From contig NZ_JAHLOS010000017.1 of the NCBI RefSeq assembly GCF_018917525.1, positions 18,490 to 82,489 on the forward strand: a stretch of DNA of 64,000 nucleotides, written 5' to 3'. Positions 10,415 to 19,592 of this stretch are shown here, one piece after another. A model generated the notes under the pieces. The model did not search any database, was not told the DNA's origin, and saw only the letters and a list, made by a program, of their open reading frames with translations. The stretch is from Enterococcus raffinosus (GTDB lineage Bacteria; Bacillota; Bacilli; Lactobacillales; Enterococcaceae). A program made the translations under genes and the position numbers. Positions within the stretch are counted from its first letter, which is position 1. Every line of letters begins with the position of its first letter.

Positions 10415-11306
10415 ACTGCTCTCTTTGTTGACTGAAGTCGCGGATTAATTCGATTAATTGCCCACGAATCGTTGAATCTAAAATTTGTTCCCGCTGAACC
10501 AATGAAATCATAAACGTTGGCTGTGGTTCGTCAGTAATCGGGATCATCACTAAATGGTCGTCAGATGAAACCGCCAATTCAGCTAGAAAGCCGATACCAA
10601 TCTGTTCGCGGATCATGCCTTTCAAAATATTTAAGTTGCTATTTTGATAGATGATTTGCGGTTCGAAATGCGCCTGCTGCGCCATTTTTTTAAAGGCTGT
10701 CGGATGAACGTAATGCTCATTCAATAGCACAAAAGGTTCGTCCTTCAGCTCAGAGAAGGTTACCTCTTTGCGTTTAGCTAAAGGGTGGTTCGGGCTGACA
10801 ACGATCATAAATCTTTTTTCGATCAATAGTTCACTGGTCAGTTCATCGTCACGAATCGGTTGTGTTGATCCTAGAAGGGCAAGATCAATTTTCCCGCGGC
10901 GCAATAATCCATAAAGATCCCGAGAACCGCCATCGACTAAGTGAATGTGTTGCATCAAATTATTTTTGAAAAGATAGGAAGAAAGCTTTGGGAAATAAAA
11001 ATTCCCGATGATCGGCGGCAAGCCAAAATCTAAGGTTTCTTCCTTCAAACGATCAATCTCGGTAACAGCGATCGTAATCTCTTTTAAAATATTTGAAATG
11101 TGACGGGATAAGATCAGCCCAGATTGGGTGATAATCAGTTGCTTGTGCGATTGGTCACGATAGACGAGTTCAGCTCCTAATTCATCTTCTAATCGTTTCA
11201 CTGCGTAAGTAATGGTTGGTTGACTGACATGAAAGGCATTTGCAACCTTTGTAAAACTCTTTTCGCGTACTAAGCGTTGGAAATATTCTAGGTCTTTAAA
11301 GTTCAT
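10413..11306 (-). CDS. mleR: LysR-family regulator of the malolactic locus
   Basis: LysR-type regulator with an N-terminal winged helix (SFTKVANAFHVSQPTITYAVKRLEDELG, about residues 17-45) and a C-terminal effector domain. The 297-residue length is normal. It is transcribed divergently from the malolactic enzyme gene with a 123-bp shared control region, the classic mleR-mleS arrangement in which L-malate activates the regulator. The family is clear; the specific role rests on this context. Its 3' end coincides with a dispersed repeat. Confidence 0.85.
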   Translation of the reverse strand: MNFKDLEYFQRLVREKSFTKVANAFHVSQPTITYAVKRLEDELGAELVYRDQSHKQLIITQSGLILSRHISNILKEITIAVTEIDRLKEETLDFGLPPIIGNFYFPKLSSYLFKNNLMQHIHLVDGGSRDLYGLLRRGKIDLALLGSTQPIRDDELTSELLIEKRFMIVVSPNHPLAKRKEVTFSELKDEPFVLLNEHYVHPTAFKKMAQQAHFEPQIIYQNSNLNILKGMIREQIGIGFLAELAVSSDDHLVMIPITDEPQPTFMISLVQREQILDSTIRGQLIELIRDFSQQREQ

Positions 11307-11341
11307 AATAATCTCCTCTTGTGAAATTAGACTATCATATA

Positions 11342-11396
11342 AATAAAATTTATTCTAAGCTTTTGTTTTGACTATAGTTTATCAAAGCGTGTATCG
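11342..11396 (+). promoter_or_regulatory. Divergent mleR-mleS control region
   Basis: A palindrome AATAAA-A-TTTATT (11342-11354) is a possible LysR-type binding site. It lies just upstream of TTGACT (11368-11373), a plausible -35 box for mleS with a weak TATCGT -10 box 18 bases on. The assignment to MleR is inference. Confidence 0.4.
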
Positions 11397-11429
11397 TCCT
11401 AACTGTAAACAACTAAGGGGGAAACACAA

Positions 11430-13070
11430 ATGAGAGGAAACGAAATTTTAAATAACCCATTTTTAAATAAAGGAACGGCTTTTACAAAAGAAGAACGGCA
11501 ACAATTTGGCTTGACCGGAATGTTGCCATCTAAAGTTCAAACTTTGGAAGAACAAGCGGAACAAACGTACGGTCAATATCAAAGCAAAACCACAAATTTA
11601 GAAAAGCGTCTATTTTTGATGGAAATATTCAATACTAATCGGACTCTCTTCTATAAATTGATGGGTCAGCATGTTGTTGAGTTTATGCCGATCGTTTATG
11701 ATCCAACCGTGGCTGATTCAATCGAACAATATAACGAATTGTTTGTTGAACCGCAAGATGCAGCATTCTTGTCGATTGATGATCCTGAAAGTATCAAAGA
11801 TAGTTTGAAAAACGCTGCGAATGGTCGTGATATTCGCTTGATCGTAGTGACAGATGCAGAGGGAATCTTAGGAATTGGCGACTGGGGCGTGAACGGAGTA
11901 GACATCGCCATCGGCAAATTGATGGTCTACACTGCTGCGGCAGGGATCAATCCGACCCAAGTGTTGCCAGTCTCGATTGATGCGGGGACCAATAATCAAG
12001 AATTGTTAAGCGACCCAATGTATCTAGGGAATAAACATGAACGTGTTTATGGCGATAACTATTATGAAATGATTGATCAATTCGTAGAAGCGGTTGAAGA
12101 ATTATTTCCTGAAGTATTGCTGCACTGGGAAGATTTTGGTCGTTCGAATGCCGCAACTATTTTGGAAAAATACCAAGATAAGATTACGACCTTCAATGAT
12201 GATATTCAAGGGACAGGGATCGTTGTTTTAGCCGGTGTTTTAGGCGCTTTAAACATTTCGCAAGAGGAACTGACGAAACAAACAGTTATGACCTTTGGTG
12301 CTGGAACAGCTGGTGTTGGAATCGCCAACCAATTGTTAGATGAAATGAAACGTCAAGGGTTATCAGAAGAAGAAGCTCGTAAACATTTTTACATGGTAGA
12401 CAAACAAGGGGTGCTATTTGAAGACACAGAGGACTTAACCTCTGGTCAAAAAGACTTTGTTCGTCAACGCAGCGAATTTTCAAACGCGGACGAATTAACG
12501 AATTTGACCGCAGCTGTTAAAGCCATTCATCCTACGATCATTATTGGGACTTCCACACAACCGGGAGCCTTTACTGAGGAAATCGTGCGAGAAATAGCAG
12601 CTAACACCGAACGGCCAATCATTTTCCCATTGTCTAATCCTACGAAATTAGCAGAAGCGACAGCTGAAGATCTAATTAAATGGACGGATGGTAAGGCGTT
12701 GATCGGGACAGGAATTCCAGCTGCTGACGTGAAGTACAACGGCGTGACGTATCAAATCGGTCAAGCAAATAATGCCTTGATGTATCCAGGTCTAGGTCTA
12801 GGTATCATTGCTTCTACTGCAACTCGCGTCAATGGCGAAATGTTGTCACAAGCGAGCCATGCTTTAGGTGGAATTGTTGATACAAGCAAACTAGGTGCAG
12901 CAGTATTGCCGCCAGTTTCAAAATTAACGGAATTTTCTCAAACGATTGCTGAAGTTGTTGTGAAAAGTGTCGTAGATCAACAATTGAATAAAGAAGAGAT
13001 TACAGATATCAAACAAGCAGTCGAAGAGATGAAATGGTACCCAGAATATCAACCGCTTGACGTTGAATAA
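11430..13070 (+). CDS. mleS: Malolactic enzyme
   Basis: NAD- and Mn-dependent decarboxylation of L-malate to L-lactate and CO2. With the permease it gives an electrogenic malate/lactate exchange that raises pH and energises the membrane. The malic-enzyme fold is plain: [19 protein letters not shown], the metal/substrate region [12 protein letters not shown], then [11 protein letters not shown] and the Rossmann motif [11 protein letters not shown]. The 546-residue length fits malolactic enzyme rather than the shorter decarboxylating malic enzymes. GGGG-rich ribosome binding site before the ATG. LysR regulator upstream and AEC permease downstream support the call. Confidence 0.93.
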   Translation: MRGNEILNNPFLNKGTAFTKEERQQFGLTGMLPSKVQTLEEQAEQTYGQYQSKTTNLEKRLFLMEIFNTNRTLFYKLMGQHVVEFMPIVYDPTVADSIEQYNELFVEPQDAAFLSIDDPESIKDSLKNAANGRDIRLIVVTDAEGILGIGDWGVNGVDIAIGKLMVYTAAAGINPTQVLPVSIDAGTNNQELLSDPMYLGNKHERVYGDNYYEMIDQFVEAVEELFPEVLLHWEDFGRSNAATILEKYQDKITTFNDDIQGTGIVVLAGVLGALNISQEELTKQTVMTFGAGTAGVGIANQLLDEMKRQGLSEEEARKHFYMVDKQGVLFEDTEDLTSGQKDFVRQRSEFSNADELTNLTAAVKAIHPTIIIGTSTQPGAFTEEIVREIAANTERPIIFPLSNPTKLAEATAEDLIKWTDGKALIGTGIPAADVKYNGVTYQIGQANNALMYPGLGLGIIASTATRVNGEMLSQASHALGGIVDTSKLGAAVLPPVSKLTEFSQTIAEVVVKSVVDQQLNKEEITDIKQAVEEMKWYPEYQPLDVE

Positions 13071-13096
13071 GTGAGTAATGAATAAGAGCTGTTCTG

Positions 13097-13122
13097 CGTG
13101 TTTCCTTTGAGTAGGAAACACG
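13097..13122 (+). promoter_or_regulatory. Intercistronic hairpin between mleS and mleP
   Basis: Perfect 10-bp stem CGTGTTTCCT/AGGAAACACG with a 6-nt loop and no T tract. More consistent with an mRNA-processing or stabilising element that sets mleS above mleP than with a terminator. Confidence 0.5.
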
Positions 13123-13169
13123 TGGGAGAGCAATAGATTGAATTTTAATAAGAGAAAGAAGGAAGAAAG

Positions 13170-14135
13170 ATGATTTTCTTTCAATCGATCCAAAGTGTTT
13201 TAAGCATCATTATTATGATTGCATTAGGACATATATTGAAACGTCAAGGCTGGTTTGATGATAGTTTTGGCAAAAGTATTTCGTCATTGATTACGCGGGT
13301 GGCGTTGCCAGCGTCTATCTTTGTATCAGTATTAAAGAACTTAACTAAAGAAAGCTTGTTCCAACTATCCGGTAGTCTGATCTATCCTGTTGGAGCGGTC
13401 ATTATTTCTTACATCTTAGCCTATGCGCTAGTTAAAATTTTGAAGATTCAGCCAGGGCGCCGCGGGATATTCATGAATGCTGTGGTGAATGCCAATACGA
13501 TCTTCATTGGGTTGCCTTTGAATATTGCCTTGTTCGGTGAAAAGGCATTGCCATATTTCTTGGTGTATTATGTGACGAATACCGTTTCAACTTGGGCCTT
13601 TGGGGTATTCTTGATCTCCAACGATGATCCAACCAAAGTCAAAGGTGAAAATAAAGCCAAATTGAACTGGAAGAAATTGTTACCCCCGCCTTTACTTGGC
13701 TTTATCGTAGCGATCGTCTTCCTATTAATAGGGATTCCTGTACCAAGCTTTATCAATGCAACGCTTGGCTATGTCGGCAGTATCGTTACTCCGCTGTCAC
13801 TGCTTTACATCGGGATCGTTTTGTACGATGCTGGTTTGAAGAGTATCCGCTTTGATCGTGACACGGTGGTAGCATTACTGGGACGCTTCGTTTTAGCCCC
13901 TGCTGTATTAATCGGTTTGATCGCTCTCGGCTCAAATGTTTTTGGCGCCAGTCTAGCACCATTGTTGAAGCAAACCTTGATCGTGCAATCTGCAACACCA
14001 ATGTTGGCTGTCTTGCCAATCTTAGCGAATGAAGCACACGGTGATGTTAAATATGCAACAAATCTAGTGACAACTAGTACCGTATTATTTGTGATCGTTG
14101 TTCCGATCCTGATGGAACTCGTTCAATTCATTTAA
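13170..14135 (+). CDS. mleP: Malate permease, AEC (auxin efflux carrier) family
   Basis: Membrane transporter of the AEC family with about ten hydrophobic segments over 321 residues, five on each side of a cytoplasmic loop (about residues 155-175, NDDPTKVKGENKAKLNWKK). The GLPLNIALFG region in the middle of TM4 and SATPMLAVLPILA near the C terminus match MleP-type carriers. It follows mleS by 99 bp in the same direction, so L-malate/L-lactate transport is the natural role. Other AEC members move different organic acids. Confidence 0.87.
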   Translation: MIFFQSIQSVLSIIIMIALGHILKRQGWFDDSFGKSISSLITRVALPASIFVSVLKNLTKESLFQLSGSLIYPVGAVIISYILAYALVKILKIQPGRRGIFMNAVVNANTIFIGLPLNIALFGEKALPYFLVYYVTNTVSTWAFGVFLISNDDPTKVKGENKAKLNWKKLLPPPLLGFIVAIVFLLIGIPVPSFINATLGYVGSIVTPLSLLYIGIVLYDAGLKSIRFDRDTVVALLGRFVLAPAVLIGLIALGSNVFGASLAPLLKQTLIVQSATPMLAVLPILANEAHGDVKYATNLVTTSTVLFVIVVPILMELVQFI

Positions 14136-14151
14136 TTTGCTTCCTTAATAG

Positions 14152-14187
14152 AAAAAGCATCCGCGATTTCGCGAATGCTTTTTTTTA
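14152..14187. terminator. Bidirectional terminator between mleP and the ABC-F gene
   Basis: AAAAGCAT-C-CGCG pairs with CGCG-A-ATGCTTTT, with A-rich and T-rich flanks, so it can serve both convergent genes. Confidence 0.85.
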
Positions 14188-15804
14188 ATACAGGTGACTC
14201 AATTGTTTTTGTACTTCTGGATTTTCTAAGAATTCATCGTACGTTGTCTCTGCACGATCAACTACACCATTTTCGGAAATCGCAATAATGCGGTTCGCGA
14301 TCGTTTGAATGAACTGATGGTCATGAGAGGCGAATAGAAGGGAACCTTTATACGCAATCAGACCTTCATTCAATGCTGAGATGGATTCTAAGTCTAGGTG
14401 ATTGGTTGGATCATCCAAAACTAAGACGTTTGATTTTGACAGCATCAATTTCGATAGCATGCAGCGAACCTTTTCACCACCAGATAAGACATTGACAGGC
14501 TTCATCACTTCATCACCAGAAAACAGCATACGGCCTAGGAAGCTGCGCAAGAAGGTGTTATCGTCTTCTTCTTTGCTAGCGTATTGACGCAGCCAATCAA
14601 GGATCGGCATATCACTGTCGAATTCCTTCGTCGTATCTTTAGGCAAGTAAGCCTGGCTGGTTGTTACACCCCAACGAACCGTCCCTGTATCGGGTTCTAA
14701 GTCCCCCATGATCACTTTGAATAGCGTTGTTGTGACTAAGTCGTTTTCAGCGATGAAGGCGACCTTATCGTCACGATTCAAGGTGAAAGAGATATTATCT
14801 AAGATTTTTTTGCCATCGATTGTCACACTGACATTGTCGACTTGCAGCAAGTCATTCCCGATTTCCCGTTCTGGCTTGAACTGTACAAATGGGTAACGGC
14901 GTGAAGAAGGCTGGATATCGTCTAAGGTGATCTTATCCAACATTTTCTTACGAGAAGTCGCTTGTTTTGATTTCGATGCGTTGGCACTGAAACGAGCAAT
15001 AAATTCTTGCAATTCTTTGATTTGTTCTTCTTTTTTCGCATTTTGTTGAGATTGTAATTTTGCGGCTAACTGGCTGGATTCTAGCCAGAAGTCATAGTTT
15101 CCGACATACAATTTAATCTTCCCGAAATCTAGGTCGGCCATATGAGTACACACTTTGTTCAAGAAGTGGCGGTCATGGGATACGACGATCACGGTATTAT
15201 CAAAATTAATTAGAAATTCTTCTAACCAGTTGATTGATTGGATATCTAAGCCATTCGTTGGCTCATCTAGTAAAAGAACATCGGGTTTGCCGAAAAGTGA
15301 TTGAGCTAATAGGACTTTGATTTTTTGTCCAGCCGTTAATTCGCTCATTTTTTGCTGATGCAATTCTTCTGGAATGTTCAGTCCTTGTAAGAGGACCGCG
15401 GCTTCAGGTTCGGCTTCCCAGCCATCTAGCTCAGCGAATTCGCCTTCAAGTTCTGCTGCACGAATACCGTCTTCGTCAGAAAAATCTTCCTTCATATAAA
15501 CGGCGTCTTTTTCCTGCATGACTTGGTATAAACGTTCATGACCCATAATAACTGTTTCAAGAACCGTATATTCTTCAAAATCAAAATGGTTCTGTTTTAA
15601 TACAGCCATCCGTTCGTTCGGACCTAAAGTAACAGAGCCAGTAGAAGGCTGGATATCGCCTGCTAAAATCTTCAGAAAGGTTGATTTGCCGGCACCATTC
15701 GCGCCGATCAATCCGTAACAATTGCCGGGAGTGAATTTAATATTTACGTCATCAAAAAGTTTACGATCAGGAAACTGTAAACTAACGTCACTTACTGTAA
15801 TCAA
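14185..15804 (-). CDS. ABC-F family ATPase, YkpA/YbiT type
   Basis: Soluble protein with two fused ABC ATPase domains and no membrane segment. ABC-F proteins of this subgroup act on the ribosome during translation. Walker A GLIGANGAGKST lies near residue 40, the first signature ELTAGQKIKV near 160, Walker B VLLLDEPTNGLD near 180. The charged interdomain linker with AAKLQSQQNAKKEEQIKEL follows, then a second cassette with signature LSGGEKVRC and LVLDDPTNHLDLE. I chose the TTG at 15804 (GAGGA six bases upstream), giving 539 residues that begin ITVSDVSLQF as in the family; the frame is open to 15876 but that extension is atypical. Nothing suggests an antibiotic-resistance subtype. Confidence 0.9.
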   Translation of the reverse strand: MITVSDVSLQFPDRKLFDDVNIKFTPGNCYGLIGANGAGKSTFLKILAGDIQPSTGSVTLGPNERMAVLKQNHFDFEEYTVLETVIMGHERLYQVMQEKDAVYMKEDFSDEDGIRAAELEGEFAELDGWEAEPEAAVLLQGLNIPEELHQQKMSELTAGQKIKVLLAQSLFGKPDVLLLDEPTNGLDIQSINWLEEFLINFDNTVIVVSHDRHFLNKVCTHMADLDFGKIKLYVGNYDFWLESSQLAAKLQSQQNAKKEEQIKELQEFIARFSANASKSKQATSRKKMLDKITLDDIQPSSRRYPFVQFKPEREIGNDLLQVDNVSVTIDGKKILDNISFTLNRDDKVAFIAENDLVTTTLFKVIMGDLEPDTGTVRWGVTTSQAYLPKDTTKEFDSDMPILDWLRQYASKEEDDNTFLRSFLGRMLFSGDEVMKPVNVLSGGEKVRCMLSKLMLSKSNVLVLDDPTNHLDLESISALNEGLIAYKGSLLFASHDHQFIQTIANRIIAISENGVVDRAETTYDEFLENPEVQKQLSHLY

Positions 15805-15943
15805 TGCTTTTCCTCGCTTTATCAGTATTGGCGCAAGGCCTCTTTGCATTATATCGGGGAACATCTGAAGTTTCAAGTCAACCGTTAAGAATTTACTTGG
15901 GATTTAAAATAGGATAGACTTGGCTGTGAAGGGATGTGTCAGT

Positions 15944-16321
15944 ATGATCGGGATCATTATCGCGACCCACGACCATTTAGCGGACAGCCTGTTACAAACG
16001 GCTGAATCTATTTTGGGCGAACAGAGCTGTGTGGAAACATTAAATATTGAACCAGGAGCAACAGGACTACAAGAAAAAATTGAAGACTACGCTGACGATT
16101 TATTGACGAAAGTTGATGAGCTCGTTTGGCTGGTAGATATGTTTGGGGGAACGCCATTTCGCTATGCCAGCTATTGTGTGATGGATGATTCGCGCCAGTC
16201 CTTAGTGACGGGAGTCAATTTGCCAATGGTTCTGCAGGCTTTGGTAAACCGAGAGTTGTCCGCAGCGGAATTGACGAAGCAATTAGAAATAGAAGCGAAA
16301 CAAACGATTCGCAGAATGTAA
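15944..16321 (+). CDS. Orphan PTS mannose-type EIIA protein
   Basis: Cytoplasmic phosphocarrier of the mannose/sorbose PTS family. MIGIIIATHDHLADSLLQ places the phospho-acceptor histidine at residue 9, and the second family motif DMFGGTPFRYAS is present. I chose the ATG at 15944 with AAGGGA nine bases upstream; an upstream extension would add eight non-conserved residues. The product is 125 residues, a single EIIA domain. No EIIB, EIIC or EIID gene is adjacent: it stands alone between divergent and convergent neighbours. It may complete a PTS encoded elsewhere or have a regulatory role. Confidence 0.87.
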   Translation: MIGIIIATHDHLADSLLQTAESILGEQSCVETLNIEPGATGLQEKIEDYADDLLTKVDELVWLVDMFGGTPFRYASYCVMDDSRQSLVTGVNLPMVLQALVNRELSAAELTKQLEIEAKQTIRRM

Positions 16322-16360
16322 AAAAGGTAGTGCCAAAAATTTTTGGCACTACCTTTTTTA
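16321..16360. terminator. Bidirectional terminator, EIIA/pyruvate oxidase
   Basis: Near-perfect inverted repeat centred in the gap: AAAAAAGGTAGTGCCAAAAA facing its complement, with T runs on both strands. Confidence 0.92.
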
Positions 16361-18082
16361 CTATTTTAAGAGTTCACGCAGTGTTGGCATATCATGAACT
16401 TGATATTTTTCTTTAAAGGCATTGATTTGTTCGGCTGAGAATTTTTCTGGTTCTAATTCTAGAGCTTCCACAGGTAGTGGACGTTCGTCTTTGATTTTAA
16501 CATCGATCACGACGGGACGTTTGCAGGCTTTTGCCGCAGTGAAGGCAGGCTCTAATTGACTATATTCAGTAATCGTGAAGCCATCAGCACCAAGCGCTTC
16601 TCCAACTTTACCGAAGTCAGCGCCTTCTAAAAAGACTCCGAATTTTTGTTGTTCTGTATCTTCTTGTTCGGCTTCGATGAAACCAAAGGCATCATTTGAA
16701 AAGACCACGTTAATAATTGGCAAATTGTATTTTACTTGTGTAATGATGTCTTGCATTTGCATAGCAAAGCCGCCGTCGCCGCTGAAGGTAAAGACTTGTT
16801 TGTCTGGATAAGTCAATTGTGCAGCGATTCCGCCTGGAACACCATTGCCCATCGTAGCAAACCAACCAGAAGTCGTGAATTGTTGTTCCCCATTCATTTC
16901 TAAATGACGGATCGCATTCAAGGTAACATTCCCAACGTCAGCAACATAAACGGCATCCTGTTCAGCAATGCGATTGATTTCTTTAAAAACGGGTTCTGCC
17001 CGTAACGGTGTTGATTCATCATTATAGAAGCTCTTGCGCCAAGCGTGCCAATTGCGGATATTTTCTTGGTTGGCTTTCAACCAGGCATCAGCAGGGCGGG
17101 GTGTTCCAAGTTCGACCCAACGACGAAGAGCTGTTGCACCATCACCTAATACTGATTGGTCAACATTGTGGCGGCGCCCAAATTTTGAGGCGTCGATATC
17201 GACTTGGATAAATTTCGCAGCTGGATTGAAGAAATATCGGCCAAATGGGAAATCACTGCCGACAAAGACGATCAAGTCAGCATCAGCCAACGCTTCATTT
17301 GCCGGTTTAGTTGCCACACGAGCAGCAAAACCTAAGAAGTTTTCATATAAATCAGGAATAATCCCTTTAGCTAAAACAGCAGCTGCAACGGGCATTGAGA
17401 AATGCTCAGAGAAGGCTTTGATCGCATCAAAGCCGCCGCGAACGCCTTGCCCGATGTAAAGCACCGGTTGTTTCGCTGCTTCGATTAACGGTAGTGCGGC
17501 CTTCAAATCTGCTTCATCAGGTAAAACAACGCCTGTTTTATGATTTTTTGCCGTCGCGATTTCTGTTTCTTCGATTTCTGCAAAGCCAAAATCAACGGGA
17601 ATCGTAACTACTGCAACACCTTTTTGCTGATACGCAGCTTTGATTGCTTCGTCGATCACGTGAGGTAAGCTTTCTGGTGTCATCACTGTCCGGTTATAGA
17701 CACTGACATCCGCAAACATTGGATTCTCATTTAATTCTTGGAATGAATTGTAATTCATGGCAGTAGAGGCAACTTGCCCTAATAAAGCCAAGACTGGAAC
17801 ATGATCCATTTGAGCGTCGTAAAGTCCGTTGATTAAGTGACTAGCACCAGGGCCAGCTGAACCAAAGACTGCACCTACTTTACCAGTTAGTTTTGCATCG
17901 GCCGCAGCGGCTAAAGCGCCAGCTTCTTCATGACGGACCTGAATATATTTTACCGCCTCGCGTTCATGATACAATGCATCCATGGTTGAGTTGAATGAAC
18001 CGCCGGGAATCCCGTAGATATGGTCGATTCCCCAAGCTTCTAAAACATTGACCATTGCTACGCCTGCATTAATTTTTGTCAT
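16361..18082 (-). CDS. pox: Pyruvate oxidase
   Basis: ThDP- and FAD-dependent enzyme converting pyruvate, phosphate and O2 to acetyl phosphate, CO2 and H2O2. The ThDP glutamate lies in VRHEEAGA. The FAD domain occupies the middle, and the C-terminal GDGGFAMQMQDI followed by NVVFSNDAFGF is the GDG-N metal/ThDP motif. The length of about 573 residues fits lactobacillal Pox and pneumococcal SpxB. I prefer the ATG at 18082; a GTG at 18091 is possible and neither has a strong ribosome binding site. An 11-codon frame overlaps the start (see 18069-18101). Acetolactate synthase is less likely because the core motifs follow pyruvate oxidase. Confidence 0.9.
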   Translation of the reverse strand: MTKINAGVAMVNVLEAWGIDHIYGIPGGSFNSTMDALYHEREAVKYIQVRHEEAGALAAAADAKLTGKVGAVFGSAGPGASHLINGLYDAQMDHVPVLALLGQVASTAMNYNSFQELNENPMFADVSVYNRTVMTPESLPHVIDEAIKAAYQQKGVAVVTIPVDFGFAEIEETEIATAKNHKTGVVLPDEADLKAALPLIEAAKQPVLYIGQGVRGGFDAIKAFSEHFSMPVAAAVLAKGIIPDLYENFLGFAARVATKPANEALADADLIVFVGSDFPFGRYFFNPAAKFIQVDIDASKFGRRHNVDQSVLGDGATALRRWVELGTPRPADAWLKANQENIRNWHAWRKSFYNDESTPLRAEPVFKEINRIAEQDAVYVADVGNVTLNAIRHLEMNGEQQFTTSGWFATMGNGVPGGIAAQLTYPDKQVFTFSGDGGFAMQMQDIITQVKYNLPIINVVFSNDAFGFIEAEQEDTEQQKFGVFLEGADFGKVGEALGADGFTITEYSQLEPAFTAAKACKRPVVIDVKIKDERPLPVEALELEPEKFSAEQINAFKEKYQVHDMPTLRELLK

Positions 18083-18101
18083 CTTCTTCACTCACTTTCA
18101 T
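18069..18101 (-). other. Short upstream frame overlapping the pox start
   Basis: ATG at 18101 with AGGAAA about seven bases upstream opens a ten-residue frame (MKVSEEDDKN) whose TAA lies just inside pox. As pox itself has a weak ribosome binding site, translational coupling is possible. This is a pattern only; nothing shows it is translated. Confidence 0.3.
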
Positions 18102-18123
18102 TTTGTAAGTTTCCTACCTAAAA

Positions 18124-18152
18124 AGTATAACGCGTCTAAAAAAAACCAGCAA
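18124..18152 (-). promoter_or_regulatory. Promoter of pox
   Basis: On the minus strand TTGCTG and TATACT are separated by 17 bases; the -10 box is about 40 bases before the start. Confidence 0.6.
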
Positions 18153-18209
18153 AGAAAGTGTCTCACAAGAAGTTTACAGGTATGCCTAAAATATGATAAG
18201 GTGTATACG

Positions 18210-18223
18210 AATAAACGTTTTCA
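18210..18223 (-). promoter_or_regulatory. cre-like site upstream of pox
   Basis: TGAAAACGTTTATT on the minus strand differs from the CcpA operator consensus TGWAARCGYTWWCW mainly at the C near its end. It lies about 60 bases upstream of the pox -35 box. Carbon-catabolite control of pox genes is known in lactic acid bacteria. Confidence 0.45.
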
Positions 18224-18368
18224 GGATACCAGTCTATGTTTTGTCGGTTTCATTAAGTTAGTTTAATAGTTGAATGAAATCGGATGCAAGAAAAAAATTT
18301 TTAATGGATCAGCAAATGGGCGATCCATAAGAAAGATAACTACCAGAATAACTAGTATGGAGGTTTGT

Positions 18369-19187
18369 ATGATTGAATGGTTATTAGGCCTAGCAGCCTG
18401 GCAACAAGCATTAGTAGGAACGCTATTTACTTGGGGAATGACTGCTTTGGGAGCTGCATTGGTCTTTTTCTTTAAAAATATCAACCGCAACGTACTGAAT
18501 TTGATGTTGGGTTTTGCCTCTGGTGTGATGATCGCGGCGAGTTTTTGGTCATTGTTAGATCCGGCGATTGCTGCAGCTGAGGAGAATGGATCGATTCCTT
18601 GGTTAGTGGTTAGTATTGGTTTTGGTCTTGGCGGACTGTTTCTTTATATAGCAGATAAGACAATTCCTCATATGCATTTTGGACCCAATAAGGAAAAAGA
18701 AGGATTTCCCAGCCATTTAAAACGGACGATTTTGTTGGTGTTTTCTATTACGCTGCATAATATTCCGGAAGGCTTGGCAGTCGGCGTTGCTTTTGGTGCA
18801 GCCAGTGAAGCAGCAAATCCTACTGCCGCAGTTTTGGCCGCAATTTCGGTATCCTTAGGGATCGGAATTCAAAATTTTCCAGAAGGTGCGGCGGTCTCAA
18901 TTCCGTTACGTCAAGAAGGGCTGAGTCGGACGAAATCCTTTATTTATGGACAAGCATCAGGACTTGTCGAACCGATCGCAGCGGTAATCGGAGCGCTATT
19001 GGTAACAAGTGTCCAACCGTTGCTGCCATACGCTCTTTCTTTTGCGGCTGGGGCGATGATCTACGTTGTAGTGGAGGAATTAATCCCGGAAGCTCAGGCG
19101 ACAACAGACAGCAAACATCATTTTGGTGTTTTTGGTGCGATGCTGGGGTTTATTATTATGATGATTTTGGATGTTGCGTTGGGGTAA
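18369..19187 (+). CDS. ZIP-family metal (zinc) transporter
   Basis: Membrane permease of the ZIP/GufA family that imports zinc and other divalent cations. About eight membrane segments are visible. The metal-site motifs LHNIPEGLAVG in TM4 and QNFPEGAAVS in TM5 are complete. The loop with HMHFG between TM3 and TM4 is the usual histidine loop. I chose the ATG at 18369, preceded by GGAGG with six-base spacing; the longer open frame to 18270 adds a lysine-rich, non-conserved extension. The product is 272 residues, a typical GufA-type length. Confidence 0.9.
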   Translation: MIEWLLGLAAWQQALVGTLFTWGMTALGAALVFFFKNINRNVLNLMLGFASGVMIAASFWSLLDPAIAAAEENGSIPWLVVSIGFGLGGLFLYIADKTIPHMHFGPNKEKEGFPSHLKRTILLVFSITLHNIPEGLAVGVAFGAASEAANPTAAVLAAISVSLGIGIQNFPEGAAVSIPLRQEGLSRTKSFIYGQASGLVEPIAAVIGALLVTSVQPLLPYALSFAAGAMIYVVVEELIPEAQATTDSKHHFGVFGAMLGFIIMMILDVALG

Positions 19188-19190
19188 ATC

Positions 19191-19230
19191 AAAAAAATGA
19201 CGAAAGCTCAATCAGCTTTCGTCATTTTTT
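19191..19230. terminator. Bidirectional terminator after the ZIP gene
   Basis: Perfect 16-bp stem AAAAATGACGAAAGCT/AGCTTTCGTCATTTTT with a 5-nt loop, shared with the convergent small membrane-protein gene. Confidence 0.92.
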
Positions 19231-19233
19231 ATT

Positions 19234-19428
19234 TTAATAGGTCCGTCCACGACGTTTGGTCAACCAGTTGACCAAGAAGTAAGCAATGGCTAACGGAATA
19301 GCAATTCTAAAGAATAATCCGATCAGGCCTGAAATAAGCGGACCAACAATACTTAAAATCAAACTAGCAACTAAGAAAAAGCCGACAACAGCTAAAATTC
19401 GTACAACCATAGGGTAATCTTTCATCAT
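19234..19428 (-). CDS. Small hydrophobic membrane protein (64 aa)
   Basis: Not assigned to a named family. The product has a short N-terminal cytoplasmic stretch (MMKDYPM), two hydrophobic segments (about residues 8-30 and 34-55) and a basic end KRRGRTY, so it should be a two-pass membrane protein. AAGGAA seven bases before ATGATG supports translation. It converges on the ZIP gene and shares its terminator. It faces away from the TMEM175-like gene, from which it is separated by 164 bp. Confidence 0.7.
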   Translation of the reverse strand: MMKDYPMVVRILAVVGFFLVASLILSIVGPLISGLIGLFFRIAIPLAIAYFLVNWLTKRRGRTY

Positions 19429-19592
19429 TTTAAATTCCTTCTTTCCATTTGTTTTAACTTAAACCTAGTTTAGCAAACAATTTTCTCACTTACGTCCAAC
19501 TTAAGACGTATTTATTGGCAAATCAATCGATTTTTTTGTTTAATAGGAGGAGAAACTATAGTTTAGTAAGTAACGAATGGAGTTAAGAGAAA

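Noticed and set aside
14185..15804. Antibiotic-resistance ABC-F protein
   Set aside because: Motifs and length follow the YkpA/YbiT housekeeping group rather than the Msr, Vga, Lsa or OptrA types.
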